DNA from: Bacteroidales bacterium
GTDB lineage: Bacteria; Bacteroidota; Bacteroidia; Bacteroidales; VadinHA17
Direction of reading: 5' to 3'
DNA: 23,151 nucleotides
Assembly (NCBI GenBank): GCA_003520925.1
Contig: DOTV01000202.1
Span: 36,840-59,990, forward strand
Each line of letters starts with the position of its first letter. Position 1 is the first letter of the stretch. Below are positions 13,283 through 20,284 of this stretch, one piece after another. Below the pieces are notes generated by a model, which saw only the letters and a program-made list of their open reading frames with translations, ran no database searches and was not told the origin of the DNA. Both the position numbers and the translations under genes were made by a program.

Positions 13283-14053
13283 TTAGTAGCTTTTCACTTC
13301 ACCGCCGCCAAAAACAACCGCTCCCCTTATAAGCAGATGTTTTGAGGGATCAACTGTCCTTCCGGGGATTAATTTCCGGGAGTCGCTGAAGCCGCCAAGT
13401 ACCGGTGTGACCTCAATAGTAATATGCCAGTCGTCCGGTACAATAAGCGTAGCACCACCGAATACACATGCAATTTCAAGTTCCGAAACACCGGTGGCGA
13501 GATTTGCCTTTGTGAGATCCAGTTCGATGCCGCCAAAAACAGCTGTCACCTTTCCCCCTTTGAAGTTCTGTGAAACAATCTGACGTTCTCCGCCGCTGAA
13601 AACATTCACATAGTCTATATAATCATCTCCAGCTACTCCTTTTGTTGAAACTGCATTCCAACCCCGCCGCCGCGATACGATAAAAATTATACCGACAATA
13701 ATAAATATTGAAGGCCAGAACATATTGTACATATGAAAAGTCTCCCTGAATAGCAGCGGGATCATGAAAAACCCCCCTACTGCCATGACAATAATGCCTC
13801 CGGTCTTTTCACTTGCTCCGAGGGTCATAACAAGCCCTATAGCTACCAGGAGCATCGGCCAGCTGAATATCACGTTATCAATGAATTCGGGAAAAAACCC
13901 TGTATTTCTTATTACAAGGAACAAACCAGCAAGGACCAGTACGACACCAATCAGAGTCCGGTTACTTGTAAGGTGATGACGTTCATTTCCCGTTCCCTGG
14001 GGTTCTTCATTTAAGCGCTGACGCTCATCTCTGAATTCTCCTTTTGTTTCCAT
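13283..14053 (-). CDS. LiaF-like membrane protein with beta-helical C-terminal domain
   Basis: A 256-residue protein. Residues 1-30 are hydrophilic. Four hydrophobic segments follow (about 33-50, 60-80, 85-101, 111-126) and match the LiaI/LiaF-type transmembrane region. The soluble part (about 145-256) has repeated FGG and related turns: VFSGGERQIVS, VFGGIELDL, VFGGATLIVP, LGGFSD and VFGGGEVKSY. This is the pattern of the LiaF C-terminal 'cell-wall-active antibiotics response' domain. In Firmicutes LiaF restrains the LiaS kinase. Here it sits directly upstream of a LytS-type kinase with a 14-base gap, so a similar restraining role is plausible but unproven. Confidence 0.85.
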   Translation of the reverse strand: METKGEFRDERQRLNEEPQGTGNERHHLTSNRTLIGVVLVLAGLFLVIRNTGFFPEFIDNVIFSWPMLLVAIGLVMTLGASEKTGGIIVMAVGGFFMIPLLFRETFHMYNMFWPSIFIIVGIIFIVSRRRGWNAVSTKGVAGDDYIDYVNVFSGGERQIVSQNFKGGKVTAVFGGIELDLTKANLATGVSELEIACVFGGATLIVPDDWHITIEVTPVLGGFSDSRKLIPGRTVDPSKHLLIRGAVVFGGGEVKSY

Positions 14054-14074
14054 AGTTGTAAATTTAATTTGAAA

Positions 14075-14443
14075 TTAATTGATTTTGCTTTTTCTTTTAA
14101 TCAGAGAGGACACAATAAAGCCAAGTCCCACAAGTATTATTACAGCGGGCCAGTAAATTGTCTTTACAATCTCAGGCAGGTCATAGTCCCTGTTCTCCAT
14201 AAAAAACCATATTCCGATTGAAATGAGCACCAAACCCCCGGTAAACTGAAGGTTGAGAAGAAGCAGGGCACCCACGAAAACCATTGCTGTCTCCCATGTG
14301 AAGTAGTCTTTAACCCCGCCCAGACCAAGCATATCATTTGTGGCAACAAGCAGAGCAAGGCCCAGGACAATTAAGAACAAACCGAATCCGACCTGCGGGT
14401 GATGTTCGTAATGTTTTTTCAGGAAATGATCTCTGTTTTTCAT
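14075..14443 (-). CDS. LiaI/LiaF-type transmembrane protein (DUF5668-like)
   Basis: A 122-residue protein made almost wholly of four hydrophobic segments (about residues 18-35, 50-66, 67-82, 96-113). Short charged ends flank them: MKNRDHFLKKHYEHHP at the start and a basic KRKSKIN at the end. The repeated GFGLFLIVLGLALLV and WPAVIILVGLGFIVSSL segments match the LiaI/LiaF TM region also present in the next gene. It is first in the operon LiaI-like, LiaF-like, kinase, regulator, with a 21-base gap to the LiaF-like gene. A TATTTTTG promoter element lies just upstream. Its separate role is unknown; it may be an accessory or assembly partner of the LiaF-like protein. Confidence 0.8.
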   Translation of the reverse strand: MKNRDHFLKKHYEHHPQVGFGLFLIVLGLALLVATNDMLGLGGVKDYFTWETAMVFVGALLLLNLQFTGGLVLISIGIWFFMENRDYDLPEIVKTIYWPAVIILVGLGFIVSSLIKRKSKIN

Positions 14444-14463
14444 GACATTTTAATTAACTGTTT

Positions 14464-14471
14464 CAAAAATA
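14464..14471 (-). promoter_or_regulatory. -7 element of the Lia-like operon
   Basis: TATTTTTG on the minus strand matches TAnnTTTG and lies 20 bases before the LiaI-like start codon, giving a leader of about 14 bases. No convincing -33 TTTG is visible. Confidence 0.4.
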
Positions 14472-14594
14472 CATTTTAAAAGATACAGCGGTTAATGAAA
14501 ATCGGTAAGCTGCGGTAAAAAACCGGCAGAAGGTCTTTTTAGGCATTAAATGTTACTTTTTTGTTGATAATTTTTTTAATTGAAGAAGGATTTA

Positions 14595-14602
14595 TATTTT
14601 TG
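14595..14602 (+). promoter_or_regulatory. -7 element of the DUF177-rpmF-plsX-fabH operon
   Basis: TATTTTTG matches TAnnTTTG. The implied transcript start, near 14608, falls after the TTG at 14580 but before the ATGs at 14619 and 14622. This supports the shorter DUF177 protein. The upstream region is T-rich with no clear -33. Confidence 0.4.
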
Positions 14603-14618
14603 CAGACCAAATTTCAGA

Positions 14619-15143
14619 ATGATGCCGGGATTGTTTGCAATACCAATAAGTGGAATCAAAGCCGGACATCACATATTTGAATTTGAGATTAATAAGTCGT
14701 TTTTTGACCTGTTTGATGAGTCGGAAATAAAAGCGGGGGAACTTATTGCTGTTACAGAGCTCGTTAAGAGCAATACGCATCTTGACCTTGTTATTAAGAT
14801 CGCAGGAAAAGTAAGGGTGTCCTGCGACAGATGCCTCGAGATGTTTGATCAGACTGTCGGAAGTGAGAACCGGCTGTTTGTTAAATTCGGTAATAATATT
14901 GAAGAGAGCGATCCGGAGATTGTAACGCTTGCTCCTGATGAAAATGAACTTGATCTGAAGCAGTATTTTTACGAATATATTCATCTTTCGCTTCCGATAC
15001 GGAGAATACACCCCGATGATGCAAACGGGAAAAGCACCTGTGATCCTGTTATGCTTCAGAAGCTCAAAGAGCACCTGGTTGAAAACGAAAAAACTGATGA
15101 TCCCAGATGGGAAGAATTAAGGAAATTGATGAACAATAATTAA
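14619..15143 (+). CDS. DUF177 (YceD) family protein, large-ribosomal-subunit accumulation factor
   Basis: A 174-residue protein from the first ATG of the pair at 14619 and 14622. A TTG start at 14580 would add 13 residues that do not look like the family and would lie upstream of the likely promoter. The family motif is the zinc-like pair in VRVSCDRCLEMFD (C69, C72), followed by acidic strands and the SLPIRRIHPDD segment. YceD is needed for 23S rRNA or large-subunit accumulation in other bacteria and is typically encoded next to rpmF, as here (11-base gap). The protein ends in WEELRKLMNNN, as usual for the family. Co-transcription with plsX and fabH links ribosome and lipid synthesis. Confidence 0.9.
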   Translation: MMPGLFAIPISGIKAGHHIFEFEINKSFFDLFDESEIKAGELIAVTELVKSNTHLDLVIKIAGKVRVSCDRCLEMFDQTVGSENRLFVKFGNNIEESDPEIVTLAPDENELDLKQYFYEYIHLSLPIRRIHPDDANGKSTCDPVMLQKLKEHLVENEKTDDPRWEELRKLMNNN

Positions 15144-15154
15144 AAAAGAGTAAA

Positions 15155-15340
15155 ATGGCACATCCCAAACACAAACATTCGAAGACCAGAAGAGATAAGC
15201 GCAGAACACACTACAAGGCTACGCCTCCCACGGTAGGTACATGTTCCAACTGCGGGTCTTCAGTACAGTATCACAGGGTATGTCCTGAGTGCGGGTTTTA
15301 CAGAGGCAGGCTTGTCATTGAGAAAAAGGCAACCGCCTGA
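15155..15340 (+). CDS. rpmF: Ribosomal protein bL32
   Basis: A 61-residue protein starting MAHPKHKHSKTRRDKRR, the standard bL32 opening. It has a zinc ribbon with CSNCG (C30, C33) and CPECG (C43, C46); all four cysteines are present, so this is the zinc-binding (C+) form. It is a structural protein of the 50S subunit. The gene sits between DUF177 and plsX, the arrangement seen across many bacterial phyla. Confidence 0.97.
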   Translation: MAHPKHKHSKTRRDKRRTHYKATPPTVGTCSNCGSSVQYHRVCPECGFYRGRLVIEKKATA

Positions 15341-15364
15341 TAATTTAAATCAACCCGAATCGCT

Positions 15365-16303
15365 ATGAATATAGGAATAGATGTCATGGGCGGTGATTAT
15401 GCACCCTATGCTGTTATTGAGGGTGCAGTTGATTCTCTCAAGCACCTTTCTCCGGATGATACACTTGTCCTGCTTGGTGACAAGACCTCCATCCTCAGGA
15501 AGCTTGATGAAATGAAGATATCCTCTTCATTCTTCAAAATAATACCGACGACGGAAGTGATCGAAATGGGCGATCATCCTGCCAAGGCGTTTTCCCAGAA
15601 AAAGGATTCAAGCATTGCTGTAGGTTTCGGAATGCTGAAAGACAAATCCCTTGACGGATTTTGCAGTGCAGGAAATACTGGTGCTATGCTCGTTGGAGCC
15701 AGCTATACAGTTAATGTCATCCCGGGTGTATTCAGACCTGCACTTGCAACAATTCTTCCCTGTATCGACGGACGTGATTCCGTTATACTCGATGTCGGTC
15801 TGAACCCCGACAGCAAACCTGATGTACTCCTTCAGTATGGTATTCTGGGAAGCATTTACGCAAATTTTGTACTGGGGAAAAAAGATCCTACAGTGGGGCT
15901 TTTAAATATAGGAGAAGAGGAAACAAAGGGCACCTCAGCTGTCAAGGCGGCTTATGAACTTATGAAGGAGTATCCAGGCCTGAACTTTAAGGGAAATGTC
16001 GAAGGACATGCCCTTTTTCATGAAGATATTACTGATGTTGTCGTGTGCGACGGTTTTGTTGGCAACATCGTTCTTAAACAGGCAGAGTCAATCTATTCAA
16101 TCTCGAAAAAACTTAATATCTCTAACGCGTTTTTTGACCGTCTGAATTTTGAAAATATCGGAGGGACCCCAATAGTTGGAATAAATGCCAATGTTGTTAT
16201 CGGACATGGTATTTCGGAACGCAAGGCCATTATGAACATGGTCCTTCAGACCAGGGCGGTTGTAAGGGCTAACCTCGCACAAAAGATAATAGAAGCAATC
16301 TGA
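15365..16303 (+). CDS. plsX: Phosphate acyltransferase PlsX
   Basis: A 312-residue enzyme of normal family length. It opens with the diagnostic MNIGIDVMGGDYAP and continues with the TTEVIEMGDHPAKAF segment, CSAGNTGAML and GLLNIGEEETKGT. It ends with the DVVVCDGFVGNIVLKQAE region. PlsX converts acyl-ACP and phosphate to acyl-phosphate, the donor for PlsY in phosphatidic acid synthesis, acting peripherally at the membrane. The gene begins 24 bases after rpmF and ends 2 bases before fabH, so elongation start and acyl transfer are coupled at expression level. Confidence 0.97.
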   Translation: MNIGIDVMGGDYAPYAVIEGAVDSLKHLSPDDTLVLLGDKTSILRKLDEMKISSSFFKIIPTTEVIEMGDHPAKAFSQKKDSSIAVGFGMLKDKSLDGFCSAGNTGAMLVGASYTVNVIPGVFRPALATILPCIDGRDSVILDVGLNPDSKPDVLLQYGILGSIYANFVLGKKDPTVGLLNIGEEETKGTSAVKAAYELMKEYPGLNFKGNVEGHALFHEDITDVVVCDGFVGNIVLKQAESIYSISKKLNISNAFFDRLNFENIGGTPIVGINANVVIGHGISERKAIMNMVLQTRAVVRANLAQKIIEAI

Positions 16304-16305
16304 TT

Positions 16306-17304
16306 ATGGGCAAAATTAGAGCTGTCATTACCGGAATCCATGCCTGGGTTCCGGAATACAGGCTAACCAATACTGAACTCTCAAGAATGGTCGACACTTC
16401 CGACGAATGGATAATGCAACGGGTCGGAATTAAAGAGAGAAGAATCCTCAAGGAAGAAGGGCTTGGCAGCTCAGATCTGGGAGAAAAGGCCGTAAAAGGA
16501 CTCCTTGAAAAGACAAATACATCCCCGGACGAAATCGAACTTCTTATCTGCGCTACTGTCACTCCCGATATGGCATTTCCGGCAACTGCAAATATAATTT
16601 CCGAAAAGGCAGGAATAAAGAATGCTTTCAGCTTTGATATGAATGCTGCCTGTTCAGGGTTCCTTTTTGCCCTGCAGACAGGCGCCTCCTTTATTGAGAC
16701 CGGGAAATACAAAAAAGTTATTGTTGTCGGCGCCGATAAAATGTCGTCAATTACCGATTATACTGACCGTACCAGCTGTCCGCTCTTCGGCGATGCTTCC
16801 GGAGCTGTCCTTCTTGAACCCGGGAATGGGGATTATGGCATTATGGATCACATTTTTTACACCGACGGATCAGGACAGAAATACCTGCATATGAAAGCCG
16901 GAGGTTCGGTAAAACCTGCTTCTCATGAAACTGTCGATGCCCGTGAACACTATATTTACCAGGAGGGCCAGAGTGTATTCAAATTTGCCGTTGTAAACAT
17001 GGCCAATGTTGCTGCAGAGATTATGGAACGCAATAAGCTCAAAGCAGACGATATAGCATGGCTTGTTCCGCATCAGGCGAACCTCAGAATAATAGATGCT
17101 ACCGGAAGAAGAATGGGCCTTTCCCCGGAAAAGGTAATGATAAATATCCAGAATTACGGGAATACAACCACTGCCACTATTCCATTATGTCTCTGGGAAT
17201 ATGAAAAGCAGCTTAATAAAGGAGATAAGCTTATTCTTGCTGCATTCGGTGGTGGATTTACATGGGGATCGATATACCTGAAGTGGGCATACGACCCGGT
17301 ATAA
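16306..17304 (+). CDS. fabH: 3-oxoacyl-ACP synthase III (KASIII)
   Basis: A 332-residue thiolase-fold enzyme. The catalytic triad is intact: C116 in DMNAACSGFLFAL, H256 in VPHQANLRI and N286 in NYGNTT. The N-terminal TSDEWIMQRVGIKERR is characteristic of FabH. It condenses an acyl-CoA primer with malonyl-ACP to begin fatty-acid synthesis. It starts 2 bases after plsX, in the classic plsX-fabH order. Substrate preference (acetyl versus branched primers) cannot be read reliably; branched-chain use is common in this phylum. Confidence 0.96.
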   Translation: MGKIRAVITGIHAWVPEYRLTNTELSRMVDTSDEWIMQRVGIKERRILKEEGLGSSDLGEKAVKGLLEKTNTSPDEIELLICATVTPDMAFPATANIISEKAGIKNAFSFDMNAACSGFLFALQTGASFIETGKYKKVIVVGADKMSSITDYTDRTSCPLFGDASGAVLLEPGNGDYGIMDHIFYTDGSGQKYLHMKAGGSVKPASHETVDAREHYIYQEGQSVFKFAVVNMANVAAEIMERNKLKADDIAWLVPHQANLRIIDATGRRMGLSPEKVMINIQNYGNTTTATIPLCLWEYEKQLNKGDKLILAAFGGGFTWGSIYLKWAYDPV

Positions 17305-17329
17305 ATTTTATTTTTCCCTGCAATAGTTT

Positions 17330-17358
17330 TTATGTTTGTGAGTTATTATGTTTGTAAG
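17330..17358 (+). promoter_or_regulatory. Tandem -7 elements before the bactofilin-ATP synthase cluster
   Basis: A 13-base direct repeat, TTATGTTTGTgAG (17330-17342) and TTATGTTTGTaAG (17346-17358), carries TATGTTTG at 17331-17338 and 17347-17354. Both match TAnnTTTG exactly and lie 16 bases apart. No clear -33 TTTG is at the usual distance from either. Two start sites for the bactofilin transcript are possible. Confidence 0.4.
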
Positions 17359-17375
17359 TACAATTCTGCGAAAAC

Positions 17376-17780
17376 ATGGGAAAATTCAATGAAACAGACA
17401 ACGCCACAATTAATCTAATCAGTAACGGCACTGAGATCACAGGAGATGTCAAATCGAACGGCGATATCAGGATTGACGGACTGCTGACTGGGAACCTTAC
17501 AACAAAAGGGAAAGTAGTAATAGGACCTACCGGTAAAGTTAAAGGAGAGGTTTACTGTAAAAACTCTGAAGTTTCCGGTGCGGTTGATGGAAAAATTTGT
17601 GTCAGCCAGTTGCTTACCCTTAAAACGGATTCAAAAATATCGGGAGATATTTTAACTTTCAAGCTTTCAATTGAGCCTGGAGCTAAGTTTACGGGTAACT
17701 GCAAAATGAGTGAAAGCGAAAATAATGACGGAACCTCTTTCGCAAAACCAAAAGAACCGGAAAAAACCTCCGGAAAGTAA
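17376..17780 (+). CDS. Bactofilin-family polymer-forming cytoskeletal protein
   Basis: A 134-residue protein. The core (about residues 10-110) is a right-handed beta-helix with short repeated rungs: TEITGDVKSNGDIRIDGLLTG, NLTTKGKVVIGPTGKVKGEVYC, SEVSGAVDGKI and SKISGDILTFKLSIEPGAKFTG. Disordered, charged ends flank it. Bactofilins self-assemble without nucleotides into filaments and position cell-wall or polar proteins. Its final 56 bases overlap the next gene, atpZ, in another frame, so expression of the two is tied. A promoter-like repeat precedes it, making it the apparent first gene of the ATP synthase transcript. Confidence 0.92.
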   Translation: MGKFNETDNATINLISNGTEITGDVKSNGDIRIDGLLTGNLTTKGKVVIGPTGKVKGEVYCKNSEVSGAVDGKICVSQLLTLKTDSKISGDILTFKLSIEPGAKFTGNCKMSESENNDGTSFAKPKEPEKTSGK

Positions 17781-17979
17781 GGAAAATAAAGGCCTTCGGG
17801 ATTTCGGAAAATACTCAACCCTGGCATTCCAGATGATTGTCATAATCGGTGTCATGACATGGTGCGGTGTAAAGCTTGATAAAGTTCTCGGATTATCAAC
17901 CCCTGTTTTTACAATAATTCTTTCACTTCTTGGTGTATTTGCCGGTATTTATACCGCGATAAAAGATTTTATCAAATGA
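17725..17979 (+). CDS. atpZ: AtpZ/AtpI-family F0F1 accessory protein
   Basis: An 84-residue protein from ATG 17725. A GTG at 17710 would add five residues and is less likely. The N-terminal part is polar and lysine-rich (NQKNRKKPPESKENKG). The conserved FGKYSTLAFQMIVIIGVMTWCGVKLD and a second helix (VFTIILSLLGVFAGIYTAIKDF) match the ATPase_gene1/AtpZ family. These two-helix proteins are encoded at the head of ATP synthase operons and have been linked to ion transport and F0 assembly. It overlaps the bactofilin gene by 56 bases and precedes the AtpI-like gene by 12. Confidence 0.88.
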   Translation: MTEPLSQNQKNRKKPPESKENKGLRDFGKYSTLAFQMIVIIGVMTWCGVKLDKVLGLSTPVFTIILSLLGVFAGIYTAIKDFIK

Positions 17980-17991
17980 TCGCTATCCCCA

Positions 17992-18375
17992 GTGGTTTTT
18001 AGAAAATACTCAATCGGACTTCTGCTTCTGGACCTCCTCCTCCTGTCTGCCGGATACCTGCTTGTTACCTTTACCTCAATTAATCTTCGTTTCAACGAAA
18101 TCGTAATGCTGACTCTCAGCTTTTCAGTACTTATCCTTTTATCATTATATGTTTTCAGCAGAGGGTTGAAAAAGGAGCCCGAAGGTCAGACAATGCATAT
18201 TTTGGTTGCGGTTTCAGTTAAAATGCTTCTTGAAATGGTACTCGCGCTAATCTGGTTTTTTATTGCTAAAAAAACTTTCACCTCCTCGATTTTATTGTTT
18301 TTTGTACTATATTTAGCCTTCTCTCTGTATTCAATTATTTTAATGTTGAATACACTGAGAACTAAATCTTTATGA
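17992..18375 (+). CDS. Four-helix membrane protein in the atpI position
   Basis: A 127-residue protein from a GTG start; the frame is closed by a stop at 17977-17979 and no ATG occurs before residue 39. Four hydrophobic segments lie at about residues 8-27, 38-57, 67-89 and 97-119. The length and topology match AtpI/UncI, the ATP synthase I protein that aids c-ring assembly, but sequence similarity is not obvious by eye. It sits between atpZ and atpB, exactly where atpI is found in other phyla (18 bases before atpB). I infer an AtpI-like assembly role from position and topology only. Confidence 0.65.
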   Translation: MVFRKYSIGLLLLDLLLLSAGYLLVTFTSINLRFNEIVMLTLSFSVLILLSLYVFSRGLKKEPEGQTMHILVAVSVKMLLEMVLALIWFFIAKKTFTSSILLFFVLYLAFSLYSIILMLNTLRTKSL

Positions 18376-18393
18376 AACCTTACCAACTTCAGA

Positions 18394-19452
18394 ATGCGAT
18401 TTTTCAAAACTCTTTTATCCTCTCTGATTATTTTAATGTTCTCATTCCCCCTGTCAGCCCAGGAGGAGCACGGAACAGCTGTCGCAGAGGAAGAATTTAA
18501 ACCTGGTCCATTTATTCTTGAGCATATTGCCGATTCACATGAATGGCATATCCTGACAAAGAAGGACGGTGAAAGTCTGGCTATTTACCTCCCTGTCATT
18601 CTTGTTTCAAAAGAGAAAGGTATTGATGTTTTTTCTTCAAGAAAACTTGCACATGGAAAGCAATATAAAGGGTACAGATTGGAAGAAGAGGGGGATCTGA
18701 AAGGAAAGATTGTAAATGTGAAGGAAGACGGGACGGCAGATGAAGAAATTCTCCCGCTTGATTTCTCAATCACCAAAGCTGTTGTGGGATTATTGTTTTC
18801 GGTGCTGTTTGCTCTCTGGCTCTTTTTATCATTATCCCGTTCGTACAGAAAAACCGGAATAAGCCATCCCAAAGGAATCCAGAGCTTCCTCGAACCAATT
18901 ATTCTGTTTGTGCGTGATGATATAGCAATTGCAAATATAGGAGAACATAAATATGAAAAATATATGCCGTACCTGCTTACGGTTTTCTTCTTCATTCTGT
19001 TCAATAATTTAATAGGTCTGATTCCTTTCCCGCCTCCGTTTGGAGCCAATGTAACAGGTAATATTGCTGTCACCCTGGTTCTGGCACTTTGCACATTTTT
19101 TATTACCCAGTTCAGCGGTAACAAGAACTACTGGAAGCATATATTTGCGACACCAGGTGTACCGTTTTGGCTGCTGCCTGTCATGATCCCGGTCGAGCTC
19201 ATAGGGATAATCTCAAAGCCTTTTGCACTCATGATCCGACTCTTTGCCAATATTACCGCCGGACACATAATCGTTTTAAGCCTGGTCAGCCTTATTTTTA
19301 TTTTCAAATCGCTGATGGTGGCTCCAGTTTCAATAGCTTTCGTAATTTTCATGGATTGCCTCGAGCTTCTTGTGGCATTCCTTCAGGCATATGTTTTTAC
19401 ATTATTGTCAGCTCTTTTCATAAGCATGGCAATTAAGGAAGAACATCATTAG
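18394..19452 (+). CDS. atpB: ATP synthase F0 subunit a
   Basis: A 352-residue protein, longer than the ~270 residues of E. coli because of an N-terminal extension of about 120 residues: a signal peptide (MRFFKTLLSSLIILMFSFPLSA), then a polar periplasmic domain. Such extensions are usual in Bacteroidetes. The membrane part contains the family core PFALMIRLFANITAGHIIV, with the essential stator arginine R282, and the final LELLVAFLQAYVFTLLSALFI helix. It forms the proton half-channels beside the c-ring. It lies 29 bases before atpE. Confidence 0.96.
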   Translation: MRFFKTLLSSLIILMFSFPLSAQEEHGTAVAEEEFKPGPFILEHIADSHEWHILTKKDGESLAIYLPVILVSKEKGIDVFSSRKLAHGKQYKGYRLEEEGDLKGKIVNVKEDGTADEEILPLDFSITKAVVGLLFSVLFALWLFLSLSRSYRKTGISHPKGIQSFLEPIILFVRDDIAIANIGEHKYEKYMPYLLTVFFFILFNNLIGLIPFPPPFGANVTGNIAVTLVLALCTFFITQFSGNKNYWKHIFATPGVPFWLLPVMIPVELIGIISKPFALMIRLFANITAGHIIVLSLVSLIFIFKSLMVAPVSIAFVIFMDCLELLVAFLQAYVFTLLSALFISMAIKEEHH

Positions 19453-19481
19453 TTATTATTATTAATTAAAAACCAGTTATT

Positions 19482-19688
19482 ATGACAGGTACAATGGCAG
19501 CAGTTGGAGCAGGTCTTGCAGTTATAGGGGCAGGCCTTGGCATCGGAAGAATCGGCGGATCGGCAATGGACGCTATAGCACGTCAGCCTGAAGCCAGTTC
19601 GAAGATACAGTTGAACATGATCGTTGCTGCAGCCCTTATTGAAGGAGCTGCTCTTTTTGCAATCGTGGTTGCTCTGATTGCCGAGTAA
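19482..19688 (+). CDS. atpE: ATP synthase F0 subunit c
   Basis: A 68-residue hairpin protein. Helix 1 is glycine-rich (AVGAGLAVIGAGLGIGRIGG), the polar loop has ARQPE (33-37), and helix 2 carries the ion-binding glutamate E54 in ALIEGAALF. The residue after E54 is glycine rather than Ser/Thr as in sodium-specific c subunits, and helix 1 lacks the sodium-ligand glutamine, so proton use is likely. It forms the rotating c-ring. A strong hairpin follows the stop codon before atpF. Confidence 0.96.
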   Translation: MTGTMAAVGAGLAVIGAGLGIGRIGGSAMDAIARQPEASSKIQLNMIVAAALIEGAALFAIVVALIAE

Positions 19689-19695
19689 AGAAACG

Positions 19696-19730
19696 GAGGC
19701 ACTGCAACGGTTGGTTGCAGCGCCTCTTTT
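19696..19730 (+). terminator. Hairpin with T-tract between atpE and atpF
   Basis: GAGGCACTGCAAC (19696-19708), a GGTTG loop, GTTGCAGCGCCTC (19714-19726) with one mismatch, then TTTT (19727-19730). It begins 8 bases after the atpE stop. Because atpF, H, A and G follow on the same strand, it is probably a leaky terminator or an mRNA-stabilising stem that raises atpE expression over its neighbours. Confidence 0.7.
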
Positions 19731-19753
19731 AACAGAACATTAAATTCAAAGAT

Positions 19754-20269
19754 ATGGTCTTATTAATGAACAGTCTGGTTTCTCCTGCAATAGGGCTGGT
19801 ATTCTGGACAACAATCATTTTCCTCCTCTTTTTTTTCATCCTGAAGAAATTTGCCTGGAAACCCATATTAAATGCGGTAAAGGCAAGGGATGAAATGATA
19901 AAAGGATCACTTGCCTCTGCAGAAAAGGCACGTAAAGAAATGGCAAAGCTACAGAGTGATAATGAGGCGATCCTTAAGAAAGCAAGGGAAGAGCGCGAAG
20001 GGATCCTGAAGGAAGCCAGGGATGTACGCGATAAACTGATTGCGGAAGCCAAGGGAAGAGCCTCCGAGGAAGCGGATAAACTGGTAGAAAAAGCTAGAGC
20101 AGGCATTGAAAGAGAAAAGGCAATTGCCCTTGCCGATATACGGGAACAAGTGGCGAACCTTTCGGTCGATATCGCTTCAAAGCTCCTGGGTGAAAGGCTG
20201 AAGCAGACCGGGGAGCAGCAGAAGCTGATTGACAACTACCTGAAAGATGTTGATTTCAATAAGAACTAA
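19754..20269 (+). CDS. atpF: ATP synthase F0 subunit b
   Basis: A 171-residue protein. One N-terminal membrane helix (about residues 9-30, IGLVFWTTIIFLLFFFILKKF) is followed by WKPILNAVKARDEMI and a long, highly charged coiled coil (about 45-140) with heptad-like Ala/Lys/Glu composition. It ends in SVDIASKLLGERL, the delta-binding region. It forms the peripheral stalk holding F1 to F0. A second ATG at 19766 would also give a workable protein. It begins 23 bases after the T-tract of the hairpin behind atpE and is followed by atpH after 15 bases. Confidence 0.95.
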   Translation: MVLLMNSLVSPAIGLVFWTTIIFLLFFFILKKFAWKPILNAVKARDEMIKGSLASAEKARKEMAKLQSDNEAILKKAREEREGILKEARDVRDKLIAEAKGRASEEADKLVEKARAGIEREKAIALADIREQVANLSVDIASKLLGERLKQTGEQQKLIDNYLKDVDFNKN

Positions 20270-20284
20270 ACAGTTTTCCGATTA

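Noticed and set aside
14580..14618. TTG start for the DUF177 protein
   Set aside because: It lies upstream of the likely -7 element and adds residues unlike the family; the paired ATGs at 14619/14622 fit better.
19729..20235. Minus-strand frame of 168 codons opposite atpF
   Set aside because: Ser/Ala/Phe-rich antisense of the atpF coiled coil; such long shadows arise from repetitive Lys/Glu/Ala codons.
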